Part shown: positions 19,242 through 29,362 of the stretch, piece by piece
Layout of the letters: each line of letters opens with the position of its first letter
How positions within the stretch are numbered: position 1 is the first letter of the stretch
Assembly: GCF_000350225.1 (NCBI RefSeq)
Contig: NW_005179250.1
Coordinates: 248,001 to 312,000 of the forward strand
From: Chondrus crispus
Taxonomy: Eukaryota > Rhodophyta > Florideophyceae > Gigartinales > Gigartinaceae
Direction of reading: 5' to 3'
DNA length: 64,000 nt
The notes under the pieces: model-generated
The model's input: only the letters and a program-made list of their open reading frames with translations
What the model was told of the DNA's origin: nothing
The model's database searches: none
Position numbers and translations under genes: made by a program

Positions 19242-20266
19242 AGTACTCGGGCGTCGAGCAGGGGAGGCTACATGCGTGGGTGCGCAAGTTGGAAGAGAGG
19301 GAGAGAAGGGTCGGCCAGACGGAGGAAGCGGGGAAGGACCGCGTTGCCGAACGGGTTGCTACCGTCGCGAGGAGGGAGCTGCTCACGGCGAAGAAGGAGG
19401 AGTTGCAGAAGAGATGGAAGGGGACATGAGAGTGGTGGACCTGGGACGAGACGTTGCTTTCGCGTCTGACGCGCCCGGAGCAGGTTGGATCTTCGCCCCT
19501 GGCATCAGCGAGCGCCGCACCCTTGGCGCGTGGGGCGCACTCGGGGGAGGTTGCATTTTAATCCCTGGCATTAGCGAGCGCCGCGCCCCTGGCATTGGCG
19601 GTCGCGGCTTGCGAGACATCGGCCAAAGCGCCATGTAAGGCGGCCGTCCCACGCCGCCAGAGCTGTAAGGTACCCTCTGCGGCAGCCGTCGTGTTACGTC
19701 TCCCTTTCTGGCCTCGCTTTTCTTTGGTGGGTCCGAGTCCTGCGACCGGATTGCAACGTCGAACCTTAGGTGGAGAATGTAACCAGCTCTTCATGCGGCG
19801 AGCGTTTATGTAGTGCCTTTCTTGTTGATTGCTTCAAAGGCAGGAATGCTCTCAGATCATGAGAAGCCCTCACAGTTCAGCAGGCAGTTCTGAGTAGCTA
19901 TACGGAAGCACTGTCTGCTGGAACAAGTCAAGATCGCCATACATCAATGCATATACATAATCAAGCTGCATTGTACACGCTGTGGTACAATATGCACAGC
20001 ACTGCGCTGTATCACCGAAGAGGAGGGTCGTTGGAAGAGCTATACTATACATAAAGACCCCCAGCTGAACTGGAACTGGAACTGCCCCTGGGTTGCTCTC
20101 GTCTGCATTCCAGGCTCCCACTCTGCCCACTGGTCAAGTCATCCGGATTCATTCCACTGAATAAGGCCGGGAGACGTCGCCTCCCTTAATCCGCCAACCT
20201 TCCTCTCCGATGCACTCACCAAATCACTTACGTAGACGGAACAAACCCATTTTACAAGCTACAGCA
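19242..20266. other. GC-rich spacer inside the Mutator element
   Basis: Several overlapping frames without motifs. A 32-base unit around GCGAGCGCCGC(A/G)CCC occurs twice, about 67 bases apart (19495 and 19562). The part after 19800 is AT-richer and likely holds the 3' ends of the two converging genes. Confidence 0.4.
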
Positions 20267-22186
20267 CTACAAAAGGCAACATGTGATAGACGCATCGCCA
20301 GGGCAAAGTCCAAGTTCCACAGTCCCCGAACCGCACGATTTCGTGCACGTCCCCGTGCGCCCAGTTTCTCCCGAGAAGCAAGCGCCGAAGTTTGGCACGC
20401 AGCACTGGATATCTGCCGGTCCAGGGCACAGCCCTGCCTCGGAGAACGAGCCCATCGCGGGGCACTCGCCTGTTGGCACGCACGTTCCGACGATACCGAA
20501 GGCCATGCAGGACGCGGGCATCATCGTCGTCGCCGGTGACGCTGTCGTAGGGGGGGTCGTCGCCATCGTCGTTGACGGTGGGTCCGTGGCCAACGTCGTG
20601 GCGGCCGTGATTGCTGCCGTTGTCGGGGCTGCTATCGTAGCGGTCGTTGCCGGGGCTGCTGCCGTCGCGGTCGTCGCCGCGGTGCTTGTCGTAGCTGCAA
20701 CCGTAGTAGCCGCCGTCGTCATCGGCGACACTGTTGGCGGCGCTAGAGTAGTTACCGCCACTGTCGGCGGCGCCGCAGTCGTGGCTGCCACCGTCGTTCC
20801 TGCTACCGTCCGAGGCGCCACCGTCGTTCCTGCTTCCGTCGGACAGGTCGTCTCGAATGCGCACACGGTGCCAAGATTTTCGTCGAGGAAAAGGTCGTCG
20901 ATGACGATGGTCTTGCTCCCGAAGACGGGAACTTTGCCCTCCACGGTGAAGTCTTTGCCCACCAAGTCGAGAGTGCCCGCCACAAAATGACAAGCATCAA
21001 AGGTGCCAAGAGTTAACCCCCCGGACGTCGGTGGGAAGGCAGGGTCTTGATAGTTGGCGTCCAACTGCAGGCCGACAGTTGCGCACACCTCTGCAGATGC
21101 GTCGCCGATGATTGGAAGAGACAGGTCGGCCGTGATGGCAGGCCGAACGCCGACGAATCCCTCCACGCTCAGATCCAAGTCGACAGTCGGTCCGGTAAAC
21201 ACCAGATCACCAGTGCCGCCTTCGCCTGAAGAGGCCAAGGACTCGGGGTCAAACCCGATGAGACTGACCTCAACTTTTTGACCAGTTTCATAAGTCCCAA
21301 AAAAGGAAGCCACTGCTGAAGCCGAAGCCATGAGAGAGAGTTCGTAATCCACACTGGCGAACAATCCAAAGCGGATCGTTCCGACAAGGAAGATTTTCTT
21401 CTCAAAACCAGCCCCTAGAATGGGAACAATGAAAAGCTCACCAGATTGATTGTTTGAGAACGATGCCGCCGCTGAGACAGACCCTGACGCCTCCACCCTC
21501 ACCCTTTGTTCCCATGTCGCCTTGGGTGGGAAGCGATCGAAGTCGAATTCGCACACTCCAGCTGTTGCCTTGATTCCCCAGGTAACGTCCATGCCCGGCA
21601 CGACCTCGGTGCTTCCGTCTTCATCAAAGGCCGTGATACCAATGTCGTTAACCCTAGCCACCGCCTTCATCTCCAGAATACTCTTCCCGGACTCCATGAT
21701 GCGGGAAGCTGGGTTGACCAGCTCCCCAACGTGCACGGCCACGTGCGGCGCGATATCGGCACCGGAAACGTACCTCGTTTTCACGTGCACGCCGCCCTTA
21801 AAAATCGTGACCATCACGATCTTGCGGAAGACTATCTCGTCCAGAACGTTGAGCTCGTCCTTCACAGGTGGTTCAGGACACCCCAGGGAAGCGTGGTCGT
21901 CTTTAGGGCAAGTGAGCACGTTGCCCTCTTGAAAGTCTTCCGCATCAACAGGGCCAACGAACTTGATTCGGTGCAATGTACAGACGTCGACGGTCACTCC
22001 ATCAGCGGTAAGTTCCTCCCACGGGACAACGGGCATGAGAAGGTCGGCTTCGGTCGAAATCTCGCGAACTCCTTGAGCGTTTTTCGACGCGGTCGTTCAC
22101 GGTCACCTTACAGACATCACATGCTTCTTGCCTTCGACGGAAGCCGCAAGGAGCGCGGATAGGGCAAAGAAGATGTATTGATTCAT
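20267..22186 (-). CDS. Secreted Thr-rich protein with two C-terminal Cys-rich (CLIP-like) repeats
   Basis: Exon 2 (22060 to 20267) contains 589 codons from its own ATG at 22036, but the frame upstream also looks coding (ISTEADLL). A separate ATG at 22186 begins a clear signal peptide (MNQYIFFALSALLAASVEG). Joining 22186-22112 to 22060-20267 removes a 51-base intron with GTAAGG donor and GAG acceptor and keeps the frame, giving 622 aa. The middle is beta-rich. A Thr/Ala/Pro mucin-like linker (about residues 395-508 of the exon 2 numbering) precedes two repeats of about 40 aa, each with the pattern GxCPGxxxIxCC (ends at 548 and 589). Such repeats occur in secreted proteins of fungi and oomycetes. 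Probably a host-derived passenger acting outside the cell. Confidence 0.7.
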
Positions 22187-22814
22187 GATTGCAATTGGAA
22201 ATGCTAGTAACTTAGGCTGCATAGAACGCCGAGCAGCCGTCCTGGCTATCGACGCCTTGTTCGTCTTCCAGTGCGGCGGGAATGCTGTAGCGTTGTGAGG
22301 CCGCTTGGTGGGGACGCCCTCTCCCTTCGGCCGATGACCGTGCTCGATTGGTGCTGTTTGAACCGTTGCGACGGCCGAGGTGGCGGTGGGCCTCGGCAAG
22401 CAAGCGATGGGCGCGATGGGTGGAGGCGCGGGGGCGCGGCGATGGGCGGCGGGCGCTGGCACGGGGCGTGTCGGATATGTGACGTAAATGTGGGCCTCAA
22501 AGCTCTGGTAAACACTCGGACATTGCACAAATGGCATGTATGGCGCATTATCTGCAAAAATTGAGCAATTCGTATGAAACTACTGGTCCTCCAGAAACAG
22601 TGTTTCTGGCCGGCATGAGTGTCTCATTTGTAGGGCGTCCGCAGCGCAGATATTCTTGTCAAATATCCTGCGCCTCGGCCTGCGCCTCGACCACTTTCTC
22701 CGAGAGTCACCCCACAAAAATCCATCCTCCGGAAGTATCCCTCGCACCGCAGCTCGCTTTTCACTGTCACCCTCTGTTCTTTCCCCTTTTTCTCTGCCAT
22801 ATTTTGGCGGGATA
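22187..22814. promoter_or_regulatory. Divergent intergenic region between secreted-protein gene and transposase gene
   Basis: The two genes are transcribed away from each other across about 630 bases, so the promoters of both should lie here. The part next to the secreted gene is GC-rich; the part next to the transposase is AT-richer and has GTCACCCC boxes (22706 and 22768) like those at the element ends, which could allow transposase autoregulation. No clear TATA box. Confidence 0.4.
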
Positions 22815-25800
22815 ATGCGATCTTTTCCGCCAGACGCCAGAAAGGCCCTGCATCACTTTGGGACCATCATCATCAACGAAACGCCCGTAATTGACGTCTT
22901 TTGTTGCGCTCATCCCGGAGATACGGCGGACGAAAGTGACGAGCCGACTTTGCGCAATATACAAAAGCGTTTCAAGAAGCTCTCTTTTCTTGTTCATCCG
23001 GACAGATGTGTGTCGGATCGCTCCTCCGCGAATAAAGCTATGCAAAAGCTCACTCGCGCAAAAGAACAAGCTGAGAGAGACATTCGTTTTGATGAGATGG
23101 AAAACGGGGAAGATGCTTCAAATTTGGTTCCCGCAACACTACTTTTTACACTCATTCCAACCTCGAAGGAGAAACTACTTGAACTCATGTTAAGGGAGGA
23201 AAGGGAGAATATTCGAAGAAAGGTCATGGCTGAGGAGGAGGAAATGTCTTCTCAAGCGGAAAAAGGCGAGGATAGGAGCAAAGAAAGGGAAAAAAGTGAA
23301 GAAAGGGAAAAGAGGGAGGGGCGTCGCAATCGTGAAGAAAGGATGCAAGAAGAAAGAGCTCAGGATTTGAGACGTAAAAGGGAGCAGGGGCTAGAGGAGG
23401 AGAGAGTACGTGCGAAGAGGGAGGAAGCAGAGAGAGAAAAAGAGCAGGCATTGGAGGAAGAGAGGGAAAGAAAAGGCTCAGCGGAAAGTGAATGGGGACA
23501 TCAGCGGAGGGAGAAGGAAATGAGACAAGAATGGGAAACGGAAGACGAAGACATATGTCAGGTGGAAAAGCCTGAGACGATTACGCAAAGGCGGGAACGG
23601 ATGGCCAGGGAGCGCAGAGAGAAGAGAATGTCTTATCAGGAACGAGCACGTATGGATAATGAGGCGCGGAAACGAGAAGAGAGGCAGAGGAGGGAACGAA
23701 GGGATCGTCATGAATCAAAGAGCCAAGGAGGGGCTCGGAATAATTCCCCCAGGATCCATACATCTTCGTTTGACGGAACCGATTTTATGACCGATGTCCT
23801 GGGGAGAGAGTTTGAATCTAAAATGGGTCACGGCCCAGATGGTGAGGAAGCGGAGTTCGTTGGGGCGCCTGACGATGATTGGGATAGAGAGGGGGGTGAC
23901 GGGGTGAACTCGGATGAGGAAGAGGACGATGAGGATGTTGATGCCGAAGAAGAAAGTTCGATGGAAGATGAAGCAGATTCCTCTCGTTCCCCTCGCCCGG
24001 AATGTATTGACGACGATGACTTTGATTTCGGAGCATACATAGCCGTCACGCCTGAAGACACCAGCAGCAATGGAGAAGCTTGTGATGCAGCAGCTGCGGC
24101 TGAAAGGGTGTTGCCAGTTGACCTCAGAACTTTGTCTGAAGACGAACAGAAGAAACGGCGAGCGGAACAAAAGAGAGCTTCAAAAAAGAGAAGTCAGCGG
24201 AAGGCAATGGCGGAAATAGCGGCGGATAGAGTAGCAGAGATGACGTGGGTTCCCCGGCGATGCGTCCCGTATACCCCTGAGGTTGGGATTCAGCTTTCCG
24301 GAAGATGGCGCTGCGAGCAGCTCATTCGAGCATATACTGCGAATTTGGGTGTGCCGGAGGGAGTGAATGTGGTGAAAAACTTCGAAATGGCGCGTATGGA
24401 CTGTCGACGAAAGCATTGTGCCGCAACTCTCACTTTTAATCGGCAACCGAAATCGGGATTGTGGAAGTTGAATCGGTTCCAAGAGCACGAAAACCAGTGC
24501 TATGGGCAGTCAGTCGACAGAAAGTCGTGTCAAATTAGACCGGCGTATACCGCTGAGCAGACCGCACGGGCGCTTCGTGATGAGTTCGCCTTGAACCCTG
24601 ACATGCCCACCAGCGTCCTAGCGTCCATTTTAAGGGCGAAGTCAATTTACCGTCGACAACCAGCAAACTCACACATTCGCGCTGTGAGGCGCGAGCTGAA
24701 CAGATACATCTCAGCTGCTCGAGCCGTTGACATGGCTGCCCTGGAAGGATACTCTGATCTGTTGAGGGAATTGGGGCACAGGGTGGACATTTTCATCTTG
24801 TCCGGTACGGAAATGAAGGCGCAGCGCATCAAGGCTGCACGATTCATATACAAACAACAGCAAAAACTTTCATACTCTGAAAAACTAAGATCCCTACAAT
24901 CCGGGTTTAATGTAGAGGATGTGGACGTCTCGGATATTGCGGATGAGGGTAAATATTATGGCGGGTTCCTCTTCGTCCCGATGGTTGCAGAAGCTTTCTG
25001 TAGAAAGGGCAGGATGACATGCGCAGCGGATGCCGCTCATTGCGAGGGTTTGGGCCGCCGTTCTTACGAAACCACATTTGAAGTGTTCGGATACGACACT
25101 AACCATCAACTCTGCCCCTTGGTGTTCGCCCATTTCGTGGGAGCTGAGGGAATGGACACGTGGGAGAAAGTTTTTGCTGCCGCTGCGGATATCCCAGGGT
25201 TTGATGTACCTACGAGGACGACAATTGTCGACCAGGAGAAATCTATCGACTCAGCGTACAAGCGGTGCATGCAGCACGCGAAGTTGTTCCTGGACCCACT
25301 GCATGTCCGAAAAAATCTCGCTACAGCACTGGGTGCGGGAAAGGTTGTTGGTGTGCGCATGTACGATAAAGCGCTTCGAAACCCAAGCAGGGATGAGGTC
25401 ATTCAAGCCAAAAAAGACTTCCCGATGAAGATGTCAGATTACCTTAATAGGTTTGATGACAGTGAGCTGTACAGAGCATGCTCGATGTTGCAAGATCTAA
25501 TCACGACATCTCAAGGAGCTGAAAGTGGTATGTCCGCCGCCCTGCGAAACCACATCAGGACAGTGGAGCCTCAAAAGATGCTGGAGAAAGTTGTGTCGAC
25601 ACAGCGAACTGCCTTTTTGAAGCGGCAAGCAACTGCAATGAACTACAAGAGTCCCGTACCACCTCACATTGAACAACGTCTTGCGCTACTCATTCAGAGA
25701 TCAAGAGTTTATAAGGAGTCTGTTAGGTTTGTAGAGGGAACGGGGCAAATGGAGGCGACAGTACGAAGCGTGGTGGACGGAACGCGTTTGAGGCATGTAG

Positions 25801-26252
25801 TCATGCGTTCAGAGCCAAACACGCCCCCTTCATGCTGCATGCATTCACGAGATGGTTCCGGTTTTCCTTGCTATCGCGGAACGGCTGTCATATGTGAGAA
25901 GTACGGATCTAATAATTTGTATAAGCACGTTGCGCGACGACATTTGACGAAAGCATGGAAAGAGAATTACTACAGCTTGTGTTACTCAATGCCGGCGCAA
26001 TACTCTGTCGACAAAGTTATCAAACAAGCGAAACGGTCAGTAGCTTTTGGTCAGAACTTAAGAATTCCCAAAGCTATCCCTCCTCCTCGTGGGAGGCCAG
26101 TGAAAAACGCGGGAAAACGTAAGAAGAGCTGGTATGAGAACGGACCTGCGCCATCCAAGAGGAAGTATACTTGCTCTCTTTGTCGTTCTGAGACGCATAC
26201 TGTTACTGATTGTGCACTGAGACAGCTTTATGGGGATAAAAACACTAGGTAA
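22815..26252 (+). CDS. Mutator-like transposase with N-terminal J domain
   Basis: 1145 aa from ATG 22815 (GGGATAATGCGATC context). Residues about 18-85 form a DnaJ-type domain: LRNIQKRFKKLSFLVHPDR with the HPD motif at 61-63, then the third helix (NKAMQKLTRAKEQAERD). J domains recruit and activate Hsp70. A Lys/Glu/Arg coiled coil spans about 135-290, then an acidic stretch. A C530-C535-H558-C562 zinc site resembles the FLYWCH/WRKY-GCM DNA-binding fold of MULE transposases. The MULE catalytic core follows: Asp739 (CAADAAHCEG), Asp806 (TIVDQEKS), with the Glu further on. A weak SWIM-like Cys cluster (SCCMHS, FPC) and a CCHC knuckle at 1120-1133 end the protein. It should cut the element at its ends in the nucleus. 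No frameshift is seen. Confidence 0.88.
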   Translation: MRSFPPDARKALHHFGTIIINETPVIDVFCCAHPGDTADESDEPTLRNIQKRFKKLSFLVHPDRCVSDRSSANKAMQKLTRAKEQAERDIRFDEMENGEDASNLVPATLLFTLIPTSKEKLLELMLREERENIRRKVMAEEEEMSSQAEKGEDRSKEREKSEEREKREGRRNREERMQEERAQDLRRKREQGLEEERVRAKREEAEREKEQALEEERERKGSAESEWGHQRREKEMRQEWETEDEDICQVEKPETITQRRERMARERREKRMSYQERARMDNEARKREERQRRERRDRHESKSQGGARNNSPRIHTSSFDGTDFMTDVLGREFESKMGHGPDGEEAEFVGAPDDDWDREGGDGVNSDEEEDDEDVDAEEESSMEDEADSSRSPRPECIDDDDFDFGAYIAVTPEDTSSNGEACDAAAAAERVLPVDLRTLSEDEQKKRRAEQKRASKKRSQRKAMAEIAADRVAEMTWVPRRCVPYTPEVGIQLSGRWRCEQLIRAYTANLGVPEGVNVVKNFEMARMDCRRKHCAATLTFNRQPKSGLWKLNRFQEHENQCYGQSVDRKSCQIRPAYTAEQTARALRDEFALNPDMPTSVLASILRAKSIYRRQPANSHIRAVRRELNRYISAARAVDMAALEGYSDLLRELGHRVDIFILSGTEMKAQRIKAARFIYKQQQKLSYSEKLRSLQSGFNVEDVDVSDIADEGKYYGGFLFVPMVAEAFCRKGRMTCAADAAHCEGLGRRSYETTFEVFGYDTNHQLCPLVFAHFVGAEGMDTWEKVFAAAADIPGFDVPTRTTIVDQEKSIDSAYKRCMQHAKLFLDPLHVRKNLATALGAGKVVGVRMYDKALRNPSRDEVIQAKKDFPMKMSDYLNRFDDSELYRACSMLQDLITTSQGAESGMSAALRNHIRTVEPQKMLEKVVSTQRTAFLKRQATAMNYKSPVPPHIEQRLALLIQRSRVYKESVRFVEGTGQMEATVRSVVDGTRLRHVVMRSEPNTPPSCCMHSRDGSGFPCYRGTAVICEKYGSNNLYKHVARRHLTKAWKENYYSLCYSMPAQYSVDKVIKQAKRSVAFGQNLRIPKAIPPPRGRPVKNAGKRKKSWYENGPAPSKRKYTCSLCRSETHTVTDCALRQLYGDKNTR

Positions 26253-26339
26253 ACATGCTTCCGTGGTATGGAAAATACGGAAAATACTGTATGTAATTGT
26301 ATGTAGATAGAGTGGGTAGAAGTTGCCGGTGTTTCGCAT

Positions 26340-26608
26340 ATGAAGTCACCCTATATTTCCAACTGAAATCACATCAATCTCAGAAAACGATCCAATGTCG
26401 CCCTATAGACACAGACAAAGATCGGCATGTTTCAACATATCGTTTTCTTAGGGCGACGTCACCCTCGGAATTGGATGAATGAGGAACGTCACCCTTCAAT
26501 GCCACCTCAATTGGGGTAGTCGCCCCCAAAACACCCCCAGGGCTAGAACTTCACCTCCCCAAGGGCATCAAAAGCCGCACCTGTCACCCCAAGATCCGCA
26601 AATGGCCC
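26340..26608. repeat. Right end of the Mutator-like element with GTCRCCC motif array
   Basis: About seven copies of GTC(A/G)CCC or its complement, at about 26343, 26399, 26450, 26457, 26485, 26519 and 26582, mirroring the left end. The last bases (…CAAATGGCCC) invert to GGGCCATTTG, imperfectly matching the left terminus. Confidence 0.75.
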
Positions 26609-26617
26609 AAAAAATTA

Positions 26618-27060
26618 ATGGGGAAACCCAAAAATAACGAAAAAATTAATGGGGAAAAATTACAGCAGCACGTGCGCGGCGTGCCCAGGTACTGTACGAC
26701 GGGCAACCCCACCGCCACCGCCTCCCGAAAAAGATAGACAAAAAGGGTAGGGGTGGCCACAGTGCACCGGTGGACATGTGCATTGCTGGAAAGTCGAGGC
26801 AAGCGTGATTTCTCACACCGACGCCGCCGCCGTCTGAAAATTTGAAAAAAAGGAAGCAGTAAGCATCGGACACGTGCATTGCTGGACTATCGCAGCATGT
26901 CCGGCGGGCTGGCACGTGACGACGGAAACGCGACCTTCGCAGCGGACAACGAATCCCGACTGAGGGGGCAGACGGCGAAATGAAATGGCGGAGAAGGACG
27001 ACGTTAAGCGTGTAAATTGACGAGCGGCAAAAGCGTGCCTCAAGTCGCCCGATCGTCTCT
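26618..27060 (+). other. Element B 3' region resumed after the Mutator insertion
   Basis: The AATGGGG repeats continue the sequence broken at 17651. After GTACTGTACG (26689-26698) about 257 bases have no match in element C, which has a different 1073-base block there. Homology resumes at CCGACTGAG (26956). No gene seen. Confidence 0.6.
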
Positions 27061-27090
27061 TCCCCTTTAACTCTCTCGGCTTACCACCGA

Positions 27091-28349
27091 CTACACGCGG
27101 ATTGATGGACCAACCCCAGTCGCCCTCCCAAGACCGAAAGAGGACGGATGGGCACAGCCGACGAGAGGGAGGACACGGGCAAGTACTGTGCGCCCCACTG
27201 CGGCCAAGGCCCCTTGATATCTACTAACGAGGACGACCCCTGAGGGCGTTAACGATGTCGCCGTGCTCGACAGCGACAACGCGCCCATGTGCAAGGCCGT
27301 ACGAGGAGGGGAAATCGGCGCTATCGGACGCGCCGGCGTCGGGGGAGCACGCATCCTGCTGTGTGCGACGACCGCCATCCTCAAAATGTTGTTGGCCTCG
27401 CCGTTTGGATTGGACACTGTGTCGTTGGTATGCTCATCGAATGGAAGTACACGAAGTGCGCTGTGGTAGTGCTGCAACTGAGGTGGAATGAAAAAAAGAT
27501 GGGAGTGAGTACAGTCGCATACTGTGGGTAATGGGTTGGAAAATGCGGGGGCTGAGGATGAGAGGGGCATTGCGCCCTCACTGGTGGCACGCAGCGTGAC
27601 GGGTACGGACGCTCGCACTGGCCTCGACCCATCGACGGAATTAAATCGGACACCCATTCCATCGAGGCGATACTCCGCACGAGCGGCACAGCAAGGGGTC
27701 GAGGCCGCGCGCACCGCCTTCTTCGCCTTTTTCACCAACGAGGCGTAGTACTGGAAGAGGCTGTCGTCGGTCAGGGGGACTCACACGGACGCGACGCAAC
27801 TATGGGACGAATCGCCATTCGAAGCTTTGCTCATCTACAAGTCTGATAACATATCTTTCCTGACCAAACGGCCGAGGGACAGCCTATGGCGTTGCCTCCC
27901 CCGCCTTGCGAGAGCTCATCGGCCTCTACATAAGGGGCTCGGAGACGGGTTGACCGTCTACCAAGAGTACGCATAAGGAGTACCCCCCCACGTCGGACGC
28001 ACTGTGCGCGCATCAGGGGTGACGCGCCTGTGCCAAATAGAAGTCGGGTTGAGGGAACAGACGGGCTACCGTCAATTCGAGGCAGATTGCCGCGACCAGC
28101 GCGGAGAGCGGGTTCCAAGCGCCCCTCGACTGGCGAACGTGAATCTGACTCCATTAATGACACCCGCGCGCTTGACAACAACCGCCCGCGTCGTCGCGCG
28201 CTGTCAATGGTAGGAAACGCGATGGATAGGAAGAGAGGGTGAACAGAGGGGGATCGCCTGACGCTGCTGAACGATTGTTTCGTGCACGTGGCGCACCGGA
28301 ACTGCAGGGAGTACCAAACGATGACGGAAAACCACCTGGGAAGCTGCAT
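27091..28349 (-). CDS. Antisense hypothetical frames of element B (counterparts of 49289-50464)
   Basis: Two long frames on the strand opposite to pol: 28349-27831 (172 codons, starts MQLPRWFSVIVWY) and 27738-27091 (about 215 codons, no ATG at its upstream end). Both have close relatives in element C, where the second begins with an ATG and where about 180 bases present here at 27690-27880 are missing. No domain recognised; Pro/Ser/Arg-rich. Conserved shorter frames also exist on the sense strand (28282-28593), so which strand is coding is unsettled. Low confidence. Confidence 0.3.
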
Positions 28350-28649
28350 CCGTCGACGGCGACGTGACCTCGCAAAACTGGCGGGGCGCAGGGTGAAAAA
28401 ACGGAAGGCGACGGGAACCAGAGTGTCGAGACAGAGAGGGAGACGAGAAGGACGGCTCGTGTCGAGGACCAGTCATGTCCCCGACAAGCAACGACTTCGT
28501 GTCAGGGAGGAGGACTACGAAGGGGGAGAAATGGCGCAACAAGGGCGCCCGTGCATCGCAATTGAAAACGCACATGACAAGGGAAACGGTTGACGACGAC
28601 ATAGAGGAGATTGCGTCCTGAGAGAGAAGACAATAGGGTCGGATCGGCA

Positions 28650-28822
28650 AGCACCCTTGGACGCGGACGTCCCCCCTTGGAGCTTTGTTTTAGATTAGAT
28701 CAACTCAGAATCGGATCGGTTACTGTAGGGCTCGATGCTCTACCGTACCATCACGTGTACACGTGTACACGTGTACGCGCGGGACCGAAGAGCGCGCACA
28801 CACGTGTACTGTCAGCCCCAAT
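28650..28822 (+). repeat. Internal copy of the polypurine block plus LTR start in element B
   Basis: Sequence from CACCCTTGGACGCGGACG matches the block before the 3' LTR. It then runs into a diverged copy of the first about 170 bases of the LTR: TTTTAGATTAGATCAAC, the CTCGATGCTCTAC hairpin, ACGTGTAC repeats, GCGCGGGAC and ACGTGTACTGTCAGCC. It leaves LTR similarity after TGTCAGCC. The same segment exists in element C (48985-49165). It could act as an internal promoter or mark an old recombination joint. Confidence 0.65.
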
Positions 28823-29362
28823 TAGAACTTTTTGTCGCTAATCACGGCGCGTGCCATGATTTAATTTTGGGAAGATTTCTTCAGGCGACAGCGCACCAAT
28901 CAGGAACCGTGCTCTGATTTTTTGGCAGAAATTGTTTTCGCGGGAAATTATGACAATTTTTGGGATGATTTTCTGATTGCGCTGCGGACGATAAGGATAA
29001 GGATTGTCGTCGGGCGTCGTTGCGCGCCGCGCCCTCGCCATCGGTGGCGAGGGCCGATAAGGATAAGGATTGTCGTCGCGCGCCGTCGCCACGGACGGCG
29101 AGGGCCGGCAAGTCTACAGTACGACGCGCAACGGACCCCAAGCCTCCCGTTGCTCTACGAAGAGAGCCATGGTCGAACAGCATGAAAGGACGCGGGGTGG
29201 GACGTCAACAAATCCGAGACCCCCCCCCTTTTTTTTCTTGTCCAGACCAGGGAGGAGACCTTCCGCGAGCGTAGGAGAAAGACTTGCGAGGAATTGCCTT
29301 AGGGGCTTTACGGGAAAGGAAATGACTAGGGATGTCGACAGCCGGTCCCTATTCTTGCACGC
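28823..29362. other. Spacer between internal LTR piece and antisense gene, element B
   Basis: Holds an AT-rich part followed by a direct repeat of GATAAGGATAAGGATTGTCGTCG (units near 28989 and 29056) next to the short inverted pair CCTCGCCATCG/CGATGGCGAGG-like arms. No gene. Element C has one copy fewer of the repeat. Confidence 0.5.

Larger units (their letters stand above)
17652..26608. mobile_element. Mutator-like DNA transposon with three genes
   Basis: 8957 bp inserted in element B. The 9-bp duplication AAAAAATTA flanks it (17643-17651 and 26609-26617); element C shows the uninterrupted site. The ends are inverted but imperfect: both start GGG-C-A and share TTGGGG(C/T)GACA about 17 bases in. 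A 9-bp duplication and long imperfect ends are typical of Mutator. It carries a J-domain transposase (22815-26252, plus), a cysteine-protease-like gene (18363-19241, plus) and a secreted protein gene (20267-22186, minus). The transposase is uninterrupted and the two ends and duplication are preserved, so this may be a fairly recent insertion. Confidence 0.9.

Noticed and set aside
20283-20990. Val/Ala-rich 235-codon frame opposite to the Thr-rich linker
   Set aside because: Produced by reading the Thr/Ala repeat codons backwards; the minus strand has signal peptide and Cys repeats.
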